From positions 50,538 through 104,394 of the forward strand of contig SVTL01000005.1 of NCBI GenBank assembly GCA_015063795.1: 53,857 bases of DNA, given 5' to 3'. The notes under the pieces were generated by a model. It was not told where the DNA came from, made no database searches, and saw only the letters and a list, made by a program, of their open reading frames with translations. Numbering within the stretch: position 1 is the first letter of the stretch; each line of letters starts with the position of its first letter. The position numbers and the translations under genes are program-made. Below are positions 25,469 through 34,792 of this stretch, piece by piece. The stretch comes from Oscillospiraceae bacterium. Lineage in GTDB: Bacteria; Bacillota; Clostridia; Oscillospirales; CAG-272.

Positions 25469-26197
25469 TCAAATAAACGCCACCGGAAGGAAGGCGCAGG
25501 CCACGGCGAGAACGATCGCGGGAAGCAGGTTGGCAACGCGGATCTTTTTGCCGAACACCAGATTGATGCCCACGCAAAAGATCAGAATGTTGCCGATCAC
25601 CGAAAGATAGAGCAGAGCCCTTTCGGTCATGATGGGCTGGATCAGCACAGAGAGTGCAGTCACGCCGCCCTGCAGCAGGGCCACGGGAATGGCCGAGAAA
25701 AGGGTGCCCTTGCCAAGTGATGCGGCCATGACCATGATGATGATAAAGTCGAGGATGGATTTGGCGGCCAGGATGGTGTAATCGCCGTAGAGACCGTCAT
25801 TGATGGAGCCGACGATCGCCATTGCACCGATGCAAACGGTAAAGGAGGCGTTGACAAAGCCCTCCACAAAGCGGCCGTCCTTGGCGTTGTGTGTTTTTTT
25901 CTTCAGCCACACGCCGAAGGCTTCAAAGCCGCCCTCGATGTTGATCACTTCGCCGATCAGCGCGCCGAGACAGAGGCAGCCGATCAAAAGAAAATCGCCG
26001 CCATAAACGATCTTGCCCCCGTCGATCGAGAGCATTCCCTTCAGTGTTCCCGCAACGCCGATGAAGATGACCGAAAGTCCGCAGGCCTGGCAGAGGCTTT
26101 CGCGGTGCCGATCCTTGATGAAGCGTCCGAACAGCATGCCGAGAAGTCCGCCTGCCAGAATCGCCGCTACGTTGATGATGGTGCCGAGTCCGTTCAT
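25469..26197 (-). CDS. DUF554 family membrane protein
   Basis: 242 residues with about seven hydrophobic segments. The start MNGLGTIINVAAILAGGLLGMLFG and the Gly-rich helices (SVIFIGVAGTLKGML, GALIGEVINIEGGFE) are typical of DUF554 (YdfK-type) membrane proteins, whose function is unknown. The gene is monocistronic, with its own promoter and terminator. It is unrelated in direction to the surface operon that converges on it. Confidence 0.85.
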   Translation of the reverse strand: MNGLGTIINVAAILAGGLLGMLFGRFIKDRHRESLCQACGLSVIFIGVAGTLKGMLSIDGGKIVYGGDFLLIGCLCLGALIGEVINIEGGFEAFGVWLKKKTHNAKDGRFVEGFVNASFTVCIGAMAIVGSINDGLYGDYTILAAKSILDFIIIMVMAASLGKGTLFSAIPVALLQGGVTALSVLIQPIMTERALLYLSVIGNILIFCVGINLVFGKKIRVANLLPAIVLAVACAFLPVAFI

Positions 26198-26246
26198 GTT
26201 TCAACCGTCTTTTTCAAAATTTGACAGCCAATGCACTGCCTTACAA

Positions 26247-26275
26247 ATTATACTTCTGTTTGGTCTGTTTGTCAA
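26247..26275 (-). promoter_or_regulatory. Sigma-70 promoter of the DUF554 gene
   Basis: On the - strand TTGACA (26275-26270), 17 bp, TATAAT (26252-26247). Both boxes are perfect. Confidence 0.9.
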
Positions 26276-26355
26276 GATGGCGAAAAGCAAGAAACTCGAT
26301 GAAAAGGTTGATCGGAAGATGGGCCGCAGAGAAGCGTTGCTCGTTCTCGAAGCAA

Positions 26356-26390
26356 GAAAAAAGCCTCAGGATCAAAACGATTCCAAGGCT
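26356..26390 (-). terminator. Terminator of the symporter gene
   Basis: On the - strand GCCTTGGAATC ... GATCCTGAGGC followed by TTTTTTC. Confidence 0.85.
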
Positions 26391-26421
26391 TTGGCTGTTG
26401 TGCTGTGGGGGCAGATCAACG

Positions 26422-27801
26422 TTATCGTTTGCTCTTGTCGGAGCGGTCAAGAGCAGCAAAATGCTCTTTGGTCAGCTGCTTGACTACCCCGAACAGCCCG
26501 AACACGCCGATCAGGTTCGGCACGATCATCAGACCGTTCATCGTTTCGGAGATGCTCCAAATGAGATCCAGCTCTCCAACCGTTCCCAGAAAGACAAAGG
26601 CCACGTAAACGATTCGGTAAACGGTGATGGCTTTCTTGGATTTGTTTGTCAGAAAGCCGATGCAGACCTCTCCGTAGTAAGCCCAGCCCAAAATGGTCGA
26701 AAGCGCAAAGAAAACGGTGGCCAGCGTAACACCGACGCCTCCGACACCGGGCAGAACCTCATTGAAGGAGGCGATGCTGAGTGCCGCGCCCTTGTAAACG
26801 CCGTCGTTCCAATGGCCGCCGATGAGCACCACCAATCCCGAGAGGGTACAAATGACGATGGTCGTGAAAAACACCTCAAACATGCCCCACAAGCCCTGCT
26901 TAACGGGATCCTTGGCGCTGGAGGCCGCGTGTGCGATGGGGGCGCTTCCGAGACCGGCTTCGTTGGAGAAGATGCCGCGTGAGAAACCGTAATGCATGGC
27001 AACCATGATCCCATAGCCCGATGCACCGCCCGCGGCGGCCTTGAAGTTGAACGCTTCCCGGAAAATGAGAGCAAAAGCGGCGGGAACCTGATCCAACTTG
27101 AGAATAACCGCCACCACCGAACAAACAACGAAGAGAACAGCCATGAAAGGCACCATCTTTTCATTGACAGAGGCGATTCTTCGCATGCCGCCGAGGATGA
27201 CCGCCGCGCACAGGATCACAAGAACGATTCCGGTGATCAGAGGCTCCACATTCATCGTGCTTTTGAGAGCCACGGCGATCGAGTTGGACTGCGTTGCATT
27301 GCCGGTTCCCAGACAGGCCAGCATGGCAAATACGGCAAAGAGCACCGCAAGCCAACGGAGACCGAGACCGTTTTTGATGTAGTACATCGGACCGCCGACC
27401 CACTCGCCCGAGGCATTTTTCTCACGGTATCTCAGAGAAAGCACGATCTCGCAGTATTTGGTCACCATGCCGAGAAGCGCGCTGACCCACATCCAGAAGA
27501 GGGCGCCGGGGCCGCCCATACCGATCGCGGTTGCCAATCCGGCAATGCTTCCCGTGCCGATGGTTCCTGCCATCGCTGTGGTGACAGCCTGAAAGGGACT
27601 GACGCCCGACGAATCCTTTTCATGCTGTTGCTTTTTGAAGGCACCCAATATGGTGTTCTTCATCATATATCCGAATTTTGCAAACTGAGGAAAACCGAGT
27701 CGCACCGAAAGATAGAGGCCAACGCCGATCAAAAGTACAAGCATGATCGGCCCCCATACCACGCCGTTGATAGCAGAGTTGATTTTTGAAATAAGTTCCA
27801 T
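26422..27801 (-). CDS. Sodium:alanine/glycine symporter (AGCS family)
   Basis: 459 residues, about 11 membrane segments. The family signatures are clear: SVRLGFPQF near the start, GVSPFQAVTTAMAGTIGTGSIAGLATAI, WVGGPMYYI, and FSNEAGLGSAPIAHAA. It imports alanine or glycine with sodium. A GTG three codons upstream (27810) is possible; the ATG at 27801 was preferred. The Lrp-type regulator gene lies 93 bp upstream on the same strand and likely controls it. It has its own terminator. Confidence 0.92.
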   Translation of the reverse strand: MELISKINSAINGVVWGPIMLVLLIGVGLYLSVRLGFPQFAKFGYMMKNTILGAFKKQQHEKDSSGVSPFQAVTTAMAGTIGTGSIAGLATAIGMGGPGALFWMWVSALLGMVTKYCEIVLSLRYREKNASGEWVGGPMYYIKNGLGLRWLAVLFAVFAMLACLGTGNATQSNSIAVALKSTMNVEPLITGIVLVILCAAVILGGMRRIASVNEKMVPFMAVLFVVCSVVAVILKLDQVPAAFALIFREAFNFKAAAGGASGYGIMVAMHYGFSRGIFSNEAGLGSAPIAHAASSAKDPVKQGLWGMFEVFFTTIVICTLSGLVVLIGGHWNDGVYKGAALSIASFNEVLPGVGGVGVTLATVFFALSTILGWAYYGEVCIGFLTNKSKKAITVYRIVYVAFVFLGTVGELDLIWSISETMNGLMIVPNLIGVFGLFGVVKQLTKEHFAALDRSDKSKR

Positions 27802-27894
27802 TTGATTCACCAGATTCTATTATGATAACGAATGCGGAAACGAACAAGATAGAAATAGAAAACGAATACGAAGGAGCAAGCGCATGCAGCGGCA

Positions 27895-28353
27895 TCAAAA
27901 CTCCGGCTTGTCGGGCAACAGACAGACATCTTGCTTGTTGGTGGACAAGACCACAGATGTGCGCGTCATGGAAACACCGTTGATGAACTTGATGAATTTG
28001 AGGACCTCCTCAAGGGTGCTTCCCGTGTAGGTGACGACCTTCAGGATAAAGTCAAAGTCACCTGCAATGTAGTAGCACTCTGCGATGGATGGGTTCTCGT
28101 TAACGCATTTTACGAAGTTGTCATGATACTTTGCGTGTCCCAGGCTGACGTATATGAAAGCGACCAGCTTGCGCCCGAGAACGCTCTGATTGATCATTGT
28201 GGTGTATTTCTCAATCAGCCCCGAGCTCTCCATTTTTTTGATCCGCTCGATGACCGCCGATGTGGAAAGATTGATCTTGGCTCCGATGTTGGTTGCGTTT
28301 TCTCTTGAATTCTCTTTCAGGCAGTTCAAAATTTGATAATCGATATGATCCAT
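27895..28353 (-). CDS. Lrp/AsnC-family transcriptional regulator
   Basis: 152 residues: N-terminal winged helix-turn-helix (DYQILNCLKENSRENATNIG, LSTSAVIERIKKME) and a C-terminal RAM ligand domain (CYYIAGDFDFILKV, Gly-Asp-x-Asp motif). These respond to amino acids. It sits just upstream of the AGCS symporter, so it probably senses alanine or glycine. A strong ribosome site (GGAAAGGAGG) and a promoter at 28389-28417 are present. Confidence 0.9.
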   Translation of the reverse strand: MDHIDYQILNCLKENSRENATNIGAKINLSTSAVIERIKKMESSGLIEKYTTMINQSVLGRKLVAFIYVSLGHAKYHDNFVKCVNENPSIAECYYIAGDFDFILKVVTYTGSTLEEVLKFIKFINGVSMTRTSVVLSTNKQDVCLLPDKPEF

Positions 28354-28388
28354 ATAGTATGCCTCCTTTCCTGATGCATGATACAGCC

Positions 28389-28417
28389 ATTATACAGAAA
28401 AAAGGCAAAAAAGTAAA
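28389..28417 (-). promoter_or_regulatory. Promoter of the Lrp-type gene
   Basis: On the - strand TTTACT, 17 bp, TATAAT. The -10 box is perfect and the -35 box weak. Confidence 0.6.
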
Positions 28418-28696
28418 TATGAATGAAAAAATTGCGAATCTTTTTTTTATTTTTTTTAAGGAGAAAAATATTTATTTTATTCAGCGGATCAAAGGCAAAG
28501 CAAACGAAAATATTTTCGGCATCCGATTGCCGAAGCCGAAGCCGACCTGCCTTTTGAGGCGGAAGCACAATAAAAAAGCCCCGGAATCATGAACATTCCA
28601 AGGCCTTGAGTTTGAGAAAAAACAGGAAAAGTCCGCAAAAACAGAATGTTTAACAGCGCTTTTAAACCAGCGGAAAACAGGCGATCGTTTGCCGCA
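28418..28696. other. AT-rich intergenic region
   Basis: Contains a long T-run (28440-28458) and the terminator at 28572-28604. No convincing gene. Confidence 0.5.
28572..28604 (-). terminator. Terminator of the phosphodiesterase/ABC operon
   Basis: On the - strand GCCTTGGAA ... TTCCGGGGC (with G:U pairs) followed by TTTTTTA. Confidence 0.75.
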
Positions 28697-29473
28697 TCAG
28701 ATCAGCGAATGCCCCTCCCATTCGGGCTCGGGCTCAATGTCCATAAGAGCGGCGATCGTCGGCGCGATGTCGAGCAGCGAGAGACCTTCCGCTTCCTGCC
28801 CTTTGGCAAAGTCCGGACCGCGGAAGAAGAGCGGGATGGTCATGTCTTCGGGCATAGCAGAGCCGTGAGAACGATCGTGACCGCCGTGATCGGACATGAT
28901 GACAATCGAATATTCATCGCCGAAGGCATCGATCACACGCTTGGTGTTGTCAATGGCGATCGACAAGCGGCGCAGATACTCTTCGCTCATCCAGCCCTTG
29001 TCGTGACCGCCCTTTTCGTCGGTATCAACAAGATACAGAAACGCAAAATCCGGCTTATCTTCGGCAAGAACGCGCAAAGCCTCATCGGTAAGCAGGGTAT
29101 CAACGCTTTCTTTTAAGCGCGTATCCATATAAACAGAAAGCTTCAGCGAGCCGGGCGAAGCGATATCCCGAAGCTGCTCCCAGCCGAAAAACATGGCCGA
29201 AAAACCGCCCGCCTGGCGGATCTTCTCAAAAATACCCGTGACAGGGCGCACCTGCGGAACATAGGTGTTGGACAGGATCCCGTGCCGCTGAGGGGAAACG
29301 GAATGCGCCATGGTGAAGTGGCAGGGAAAGGTCACAGAGGGAAAAGCCGACTCTCCGTTGTAGGTAAATGTGCAGTCCTTTTCCAGCTGCTTCACATACG
29401 GATTGCCGCAGGCCTTCAGCCCGTCGGGACGCATGCCGTCAATGGAGATGAGGATCACTTTGTTTTGAATCAT
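28697..29473 (-). CDS. Type I phosphodiesterase / alkaline-phosphatase-superfamily protein
   Basis: 258 residues. Metal and nucleophile motifs of the nucleotide pyrophosphatase (NPP) family are present in order: LISIDGMRPD, FPSVTFPCH (Thr nucleophile), DTDEKGGHDKG and MSDHGGHD. The final SLLDIAPTIAALM is typical of the superfamily. There is no signal peptide, so it is probably cytoplasmic. It is the last gene of an apparent operon with a three-gene ABC exporter (17-bp gap). AAGGAAG precedes the ATG. Confidence 0.85.
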   Translation of the reverse strand: MIQNKVILISIDGMRPDGLKACGNPYVKQLEKDCTFTYNGESAFPSVTFPCHFTMAHSVSPQRHGILSNTYVPQVRPVTGIFEKIRQAGGFSAMFFGWEQLRDIASPGSLKLSVYMDTRLKESVDTLLTDEALRVLAEDKPDFAFLYLVDTDEKGGHDKGWMSEEYLRRLSIAIDNTKRVIDAFGDEYSIVIMSDHGGHDRSHGSAMPEDMTIPLFFRGPDFAKGQEAEGLSLLDIAPTIAALMDIEPEPEWEGHSLI

Positions 29474-29490
29474 GTTGTTCTTCCTTTCGG

Positions 29491-30675
29491 TCAGTCCGGC
29501 TCTTTTCCCGTATGTCTCACATGAATTGCATGGCGGAAACGGCGCAGAAAGAAAACCAGAGCGTGTATGAGGATGCTGTAAAGGCCGAGATACAAAACAA
29601 AATCAGAATGGGAAAAGGCATTGAGATAATAATATGTGGGCAGCAGGTACTGGATGACGGGAAGATTGGGCGCAGGGAAGAAAATGGGGCAGAATACGGT
29701 CATTGCCGCAGCAAGGACGGGCATGGCTGCACCAAAGAAGCGAATGTCGGGAAGGAGAAGCCGCAGGCAAAGGCAGAAGCCGATGACAGCGATGCAATAA
29801 ACAGCCAGAACGAGCAGCTCATACAACCAGCCGACTGAGATTCGCATCAGAAGCAGGGCAGCATATACAGCCGAGCCGATCAAAACAGAGGCAGCCGCAT
29901 GGTAAATAAGGGAAAGGGAGGTCTCTTTGCTTTTGGAGAAACGGTCGAAAACGCCGCGCGCCTCGTCCTGCCCATACAGCATAGCCGCCGCCATAACGCC
30001 GAGAACGACCGTGATGGCAAGAAGACCTCGCAAGGGAGAGATGAGAAAATCGCCCGTATGTTTTTCCTTTGCCGTCTCGGCTCCGGACGTGTTGAGATAA
30101 GCAAATTCAAACAGATCCTTCCCGTCCGCGTGGATGGCATGATAAAAGGATTCGGTGTGTTCGCGTTCGGATCGGGGAAGATTGTTTTCAATGTATTCGG
30201 AGAAAAGCGAAAGGGAAAGGGCCGGATAAAGAACCGAATTGAGCTTTTCGTGGGAGAGCCTGAGAAGGATGCTGTCTTCTTTCTGGATGACGGTAACAAA
30301 AGCATTGTATTTCAGCGGGTTCTGTGCAAAGTCATTGATCTTCTGCTCAAGGCCATCGTGAAAGATCCAAGCGGCATCGGCTTTGCCGCCTTGAACGCAT
30401 GCGGCTGCTTCCTCTCCGCTGCCGCAGAGCACAAAGCGGATGAGGCTGTCATCCTCGAGCAGCTGCGAAACGATCTCCTGTGTTATGTTTTCTTCACCGT
30501 TTTCCATTCCCAGCGCAACGGTGATCACACCGCTGTCGCCGTTTTTTGCGATAAGAGTCACTGCACACACAAGGATCGGCACAAGAAGAAGGATGGCAAC
30601 AAAGCTTTTGTGGCACAACAGCCGTTTGCTGAAGATCCCGTAATGCCGGATCATATTTTTTATCGAAATCATCAT
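29491..30675 (-). CDS. ABC-2 type exporter permease (second)
   Basis: 394 residues: one N-terminal membrane segment (VAILLLVPILVCAVTLIA), an extracytoplasmic domain of about 150 residues, then five or so C-terminal segments. This is the architecture of ABC-2/YhaP-type exporter permeases. It follows the sister permease by 15 bp on the - strand and is likely its heterodimer partner. The substrate is unknown. Confidence 0.8.
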   Translation of the reverse strand: MMISIKNMIRHYGIFSKRLLCHKSFVAILLLVPILVCAVTLIAKNGDSGVITVALGMENGEENITQEIVSQLLEDDSLIRFVLCGSGEEAAACVQGGKADAAWIFHDGLEQKINDFAQNPLKYNAFVTVIQKEDSILLRLSHEKLNSVLYPALSLSLFSEYIENNLPRSEREHTESFYHAIHADGKDLFEFAYLNTSGAETAKEKHTGDFLISPLRGLLAITVVLGVMAAAMLYGQDEARGVFDRFSKSKETSLSLIYHAAASVLIGSAVYAALLLMRISVGWLYELLVLAVYCIAVIGFCLCLRLLLPDIRFFGAAMPVLAAAMTVFCPIFFPAPNLPVIQYLLPTYYYLNAFSHSDFVLYLGLYSILIHALVFFLRRFRHAIHVRHTGKEPD

Positions 30676-30690
30676 GAATCGCCTCGTGTT

Positions 30691-31932
30691 TTATGCCTTT
30701 TGGATATGGTGATATCGGATCAGCCCCGCCAGGGTGAGAAGGATCGCCGTGTAAATCAAAAGGAGAAGAAGCTGCTGCGGGGTGGATGTTCCTGCCAGAA
30801 GGGAAGAGATATATCCGCGCGCGATCCCGGGCGGAAGCACCCCGGACAGCAGGCGGATGGCCTTCGGGAAAAAGGAGATGGGATAGAAGCATCCCGACAC
30901 ATATCCGAGGATGGCCGCAGAGACAACCTGCATCAGAATGCCGCTGACAACCGAGCCGGATAGCTCATACAGCAGATACTGCATCGCTGTCACAAGCGTG
31001 ATCGCGGGGATGAATCGAACGAGTATGGCCAACAGCGAAAGGACATCCTGTCCCGCAAGCTCCGGGATGGCCTGCGATATGCCGTCTGTGCCGATCAACA
31101 TCAGAAAAACAAGCAGAAAAAGGCAACTCGCCATGATAAGGAAAAACGAGAGATATTCGCCCATCACCTGGATTGCCGGATGATATTGCCTGGCGCTTAT
31201 CCGCTTGAAAAGCGCATGATCCTGCCTTGCGAACAGAGGGCAGCAAACGATCCCCGACAAAAGCAGCAACAGGATACAGAAGGCCGAAAAAAGGTATCCG
31301 CCCCAAGAAAGACCGTCGGAGATGCCGATCACATCAAGCTGAAGAGCATTTGAACGGTTGAGGATGAGCCCCATGTATTCAACGGCCATTTCATCGGTCA
31401 AATCGGAAACGGTCTTATCAGAAATGCCGTTCGCTGCCAGCGCATCCTGCATACCGTAAATGCCGTTTTGCGACTCCACCAAAACACAGGAGATCAGCGT
31501 GAGCACCTCTTGCTTCAACAGATGGATCAGATCCACATTGGCGTCGGTTGTAACAAAACGAAGCTTTCCCACCTTGCCGTGCATTGCCTCGTCCACAAAC
31601 CCCTCGGGGACTACAGCATATCCGGCCAGTTCTCCGTCAAACAGCTTGTTTCGCGCTTCCTCTTCGTCAAGCTTTTCAATATCAAGAAAAAAACGGGAGG
31701 AGTCAAAGCTTTGGAGCGCGGATAAGCCGAGTCCTAAATATTGGCTCTCAAAGTCCCCCGCGATCCCGATCCCGATCCTTTGCTGATCGGCTGAGGAGGC
31801 TTCGTTTTCGGTGAAGGCCGTGACAGCCAACGCCAGACAGAGACAAAGAACGAGCATGGAAAGGAAAAGGAAGGGAAGGCAGTGCATGGCGCGCTTGAAC
31901 TGCAGATGGGTATAAACAACAAACCGTTTCAT
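30691..31932 (-). CDS. ABC-2 type exporter permease (first)
   Basis: 413 residues with the same plan as its neighbour: an N-terminal segment (HCLPFLFLSMLVLCLCLALAV), a large extracytoplasmic domain and a C-terminal membrane bundle. The start ATG overlaps the stop of the ATPase gene by four bases (ATGA), so the longer open frame to 32019 was rejected. Confidence 0.8.
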   Translation of the reverse strand: MKRFVVYTHLQFKRAMHCLPFLFLSMLVLCLCLALAVTAFTENEASSADQQRIGIGIAGDFESQYLGLGLSALQSFDSSRFFLDIEKLDEEEARNKLFDGELAGYAVVPEGFVDEAMHGKVGKLRFVTTDANVDLIHLLKQEVLTLISCVLVESQNGIYGMQDALAANGISDKTVSDLTDEMAVEYMGLILNRSNALQLDVIGISDGLSWGGYLFSAFCILLLLLSGIVCCPLFARQDHALFKRISARQYHPAIQVMGEYLSFFLIMASCLFLLVFLMLIGTDGISQAIPELAGQDVLSLLAILVRFIPAITLVTAMQYLLYELSGSVVSGILMQVVSAAILGYVSGCFYPISFFPKAIRLLSGVLPPGIARGYISSLLAGTSTPQQLLLLLIYTAILLTLAGLIRYHHIQKA

Positions 31933-32600
31933 GCCAGCATCTCCGTCAAACGGGCGGAATCGCCGTCGTAATCGTATGGATGAAGCCTTCCGTCCTTCAG
32001 GATATAGATTGCATCGCAAAGAGACAGCTCGCTTTCATCGTGGGTTGCGAGGATGAGCGAACCGCCCCGTTCCTTGAATTGCATCAGATATTGATGGATC
32101 TGCCGCCTGCATACCGGATCAAGCGCGGCGCAAGGCTCATCGAGCAAAAGCAGAGAGGGCTTGTTTGCCATCGAACAGCCGATCGAAAGCCGCTTTTTCA
32201 TTCCCCCGGACAGCTTTCTCACCGGCGTGCCGATGAATTCATCGATCCCCAGCATCTTCAAAACGCCGTGCGAAAGCTCTTCGGACAGCCTCTTTCGCTC
32301 ATACCACAAAAGCAGATTATCCCTCGCGCTCAGTTCTTCGAAAAAAGGAGTCCCCTGCGGAACGTATCCCACTGTTTGGGACAGCTTCTTTTTGTTTCGG
32401 AAAAGGTCTTCGTTGTCGAGTAGAAATTCACCCTTGTCACATGCCTGAACGCCGGCAAGGATCGAAAGAAGCGTTGATTTGCCGCTTCCGTTTCGTCCGA
32501 GTATGCCGACACACTGCGAGGCCGACAGCGAAAAACACGCATCGACAAGCGGTGTTTTTTTGCCATAGCTCTTTTTGATGTTTTGAATGTCAAAGGTCAT
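31929..32600 (-). CDS. ABC transporter ATP-binding protein
   Basis: 223 residues. Walker A GRNGSGKST, signature LSGGMKKRL, Walker B LLLLDEPC and the switch His in LATHDE are all intact. It energises the two permeases that follow. The start at 32600 (MTFDIQNIKKSYG) was preferred to the ATG at 32642, because AAAGGA lies upstream of it and the family normally begins there. Confidence 0.9.
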   Translation of the reverse strand: MTFDIQNIKKSYGKKTPLVDACFSLSASQCVGILGRNGSGKSTLLSILAGVQACDKGEFLLDNEDLFRNKKKLSQTVGYVPQGTPFFEELSARDNLLLWYERKRLSEELSHGVLKMLGIDEFIGTPVRKLSGGMKKRLSIGCSMANKPSLLLLDEPCAALDPVCRRQIHQYLMQFKERGGSLILATHDESELSLCDAIYILKDGRLHPYDYDGDSARLTEMLA

Positions 32601-32738
32601 ATCGTTGCCATCCTTTTTGAAATGGGGAATGGAAGAATCCATGCCCTTTGCCGCCGATGCGGTTGCCGTCTTTTTTTAACTGAACTCTCTTTTGCCGCGG
32701 TAAACCCATGAAAAAGGCAAGAGGGAAAAAGAGAACTC

Positions 32739-32778
32739 GGGGGAAGACAAAGTTTTTGATCAAGCTTCATCTTCCCCC
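32739..32778 (-). terminator. Hairpin terminator of the lipoprotein gene
   Basis: GGGGGAAGA (32739-32747) pairs with TCTTCCCCC (32770-32778). On the - strand it is followed by a T-rich tract. Confidence 0.75.
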
Positions 32779-32839
32779 AAAAATAAACGATATGTGTGTG
32801 GCTTTGTTTTTCAAAAGCCGTTTCTTTTTATGAGATGTC

Positions 32840-34417
32840 TCAGCCCAACAGACCGATCAATTCCACAACGTATTCGGGCAGACCGCTGTCTTTGACAGCG
32901 TCCACAAACTTGTTGAGATCAAGTCCGCTGATCCATTCGTTGCCATCCTCGGTCGTTTTTTCGGGCAGCGTTACGGCCTTGCTGTCGGAAAAGCTCGCAT
33001 CGATGGACAGGGAAACATAAGGCTGTTCGCCGTTCATCAGGCTGACCGATACCGCAGATGCATTCTTTTCACTGGTTGTAACGTCGATCTTCACAGACAG
33101 GTTGGCAAGCGTCAGCCCCAGCGGAGACAGGTCAACATCGTAATTTTCCTCGATCAGATCGAGAAGCCCCTTCGCGGGAGCGACGGTGATCGAACCGGTT
33201 CCGAGCCCCTGCTTCGCATTGACATCGAAATTCTCCACCTCGATGAAGGCCATCGACTTGTCATCCACGGTCAGCTCGTAAGTACCCGAAAGCAGCTTTC
33301 CGTCGTTGGTGAAGTTGCCCTCAAGTCCGAAATAGGTGGTGCCGTCCATCTGGAAACAGATGGTTTCGCCAATCTCGTTTTTGTTCGTTGCACCGGCCAT
33401 ATAGAAGACGGCGGGCTCCTCGTTTTCATTCAAAAACTCAACCTTGACGCCGAGGATATCAAGCTTGCTTGTTATGTAAGAGGTCCAGACGATCTCGCCG
33501 GCAGTGTCAAGGCTCTCCAGCTCGAGGAGCATGTCATCGATTGCTTCGATCATCACCGCATAGGCATCCTCTGCCATGTTGGAGGTGTTCGGAAGCGATT
33601 GTGCATCTCCGCCCCCGGCTGCCTCATACACGGAATATGCGGAGGAGTCGATAAAAGCCTGTGCGAGATCGCACACGAGGGTCTTAACATCCTCATCGGC
33701 TTTGAGCATTTCCAGCACATTGGTCAGGATCTGAGCCGCTTCGGCCGTGGTCATCCTGACTTCATAGGCGACGCAGGCCTGCTCGACACCGTTGACAACG
33801 AGAGTTTCCTCGGCAAAGGTGACTTCCTGAATGCCTTCGAGGACCGTTGCCAACACATCTCGGATGACATTCTGGATCGGTTCTTTGGCAGGAAGCTCGT
33901 TTTTCCCGAGGTAGCTGGCTGCGAGCAGATTGAGATCGCCCGCCTCCTCGCTCGAAAGATCAATGGCAAAAAAGGCATCGTTCAGTGCGGGGATGCCCAT
34001 GAACATTCGGTTGCTGACCGGATCCATGATCATATCCATCGCGATCAGATTGTTATCGGTGTAGTCAAGCCCGACTGAGACAGCGGTCATGTTGTCCTTG
34101 GTGTTCTGGGACGTATGGATCTTCAGATCGTTGATCCAGCTCCAATCATAGGAGGTAAAGGCGAGCAGAAGGGTCAGCAGACTGTCGGACAGCGTGAAAC
34201 GTACGTTGCCGTCAACTGCGATGTTCTTGTAATCGTATCCATCGGCGAGAGCATAATACTCGTCGATGCTTTTGACAACGGCTTCAACCTCTTTTTCATA
34301 CGCTTTTTTGAAAGACGCTTCCGAGGGGGAGGAGCTGCATCCGGCAAGAGCAAAAATCAGAGCGAGAACCAGAAGCATTGCCATAAAAGATTTGAACATT
34401 TTTGTCATAAAAATCAC
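32840..34417 (-). CDS. Secreted lipoprotein of unknown function
   Basis: 525 residues. The signal peptide ends in the lipobox FALAGCSSS, so it is a membrane-anchored lipoprotein. The rest is rich in Asp/Glu and beta-strand patterns. No known domain was recognised, although the style resembles large LppX/DUF-type substrate-binding lipoproteins. The start is GTG: AAGGAG lies five bases before it, while the ATG three codons later is 14 bases away. Two promoters and a tiny signal-peptide ORF lie upstream. Confidence 0.8.
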   Translation of the reverse strand: MIFMTKMFKSFMAMLLVLALIFALAGCSSSPSEASFKKAYEKEVEAVVKSIDEYYALADGYDYKNIAVDGNVRFTLSDSLLTLLLAFTSYDWSWINDLKIHTSQNTKDNMTAVSVGLDYTDNNLIAMDMIMDPVSNRMFMGIPALNDAFFAIDLSSEEAGDLNLLAASYLGKNELPAKEPIQNVIRDVLATVLEGIQEVTFAEETLVVNGVEQACVAYEVRMTTAEAAQILTNVLEMLKADEDVKTLVCDLAQAFIDSSAYSVYEAAGGGDAQSLPNTSNMAEDAYAVMIEAIDDMLLELESLDTAGEIVWTSYITSKLDILGVKVEFLNENEEPAVFYMAGATNKNEIGETICFQMDGTTYFGLEGNFTNDGKLLSGTYELTVDDKSMAFIEVENFDVNAKQGLGTGSITVAPAKGLLDLIEENYDVDLSPLGLTLANLSVKIDVTTSEKNASAVSVSLMNGEQPYVSLSIDASFSDSKAVTLPEKTTEDGNEWISGLDLNKFVDAVKDSGLPEYVVELIGLLG

Positions 34418-34450
34418 CTATTCTCCTTTTCTTTTTCATTATTATACAAT

Positions 34451-34480
34451 ATTATACAAATTTTTTCGTCTGTATGTCAA
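34451..34480 (-). promoter_or_regulatory. Promoter of the lipoprotein gene
   Basis: On the - strand TTGACA (34480-34475), 18 bp, TATAAT (34456-34451). A second TATAAT lies ten bases downstream. Confidence 0.8.
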
Positions 34481-34556
34481 GAGCTTTACGGTCAAAGGCG
34501 GATGAAAGGGCAGCGAGCAAGGCACAGAGAAGAACGATCCGTCGATTTTTCTTCAT
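34452..34556 (-). CDS. 34-residue signal-peptide-like mini ORF
   Basis: MKKNRRIVLLCALLAALSSAF then 13 polar residues. AAGGAG lies nine bases before the ATG, and a good promoter lies upstream at 34621-34649. It looks like the start of an exported protein cut short, with the lipoprotein promoter lying within its 3' end. It may be a remnant or a real small membrane peptide. Confidence 0.45.
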   Translation of the reverse strand: MKKNRRIVLLCALLAALSSAFDRKALDIQTKKFV

Positions 34557-34620
34557 AGTCAGCAACTCCTTTTGCAACAAAACGATGTTAAAACAAGAGA
34601 AGCGCAACAACTTTTTTTAC

Positions 34621-34649
34621 AGTATAACACAAAAAAAGCCACCTGTCAA
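34621..34649 (-). promoter_or_regulatory. Promoter upstream of the mini ORF
   Basis: On the - strand TTGACA (34649-34644), 17 bp, TATACT (34626-34621). Confidence 0.75.
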
Positions 34650-34792
34650 GTATATTCTATGCGGGGGAATTCTCCGAATCGGAGAGAGCTTTTGACTCGG
34701 TTTTTTCTGCCAAAAAAAGGGCATCACGCTTTGAAGTGACTGTTTTTGGAAAACGGATTTGAGTGAATGGCGGTTTCTTTTTCTGTTCTTGC
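34650..34792. other. Non-coding spacer
   Basis: Contains a TCTCC/GGAGA hairpin near 34671-34686 and a T-run on the - strand near 34715-34722 that may end the carboxypeptidase transcript. No gene seen. Confidence 0.4.
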
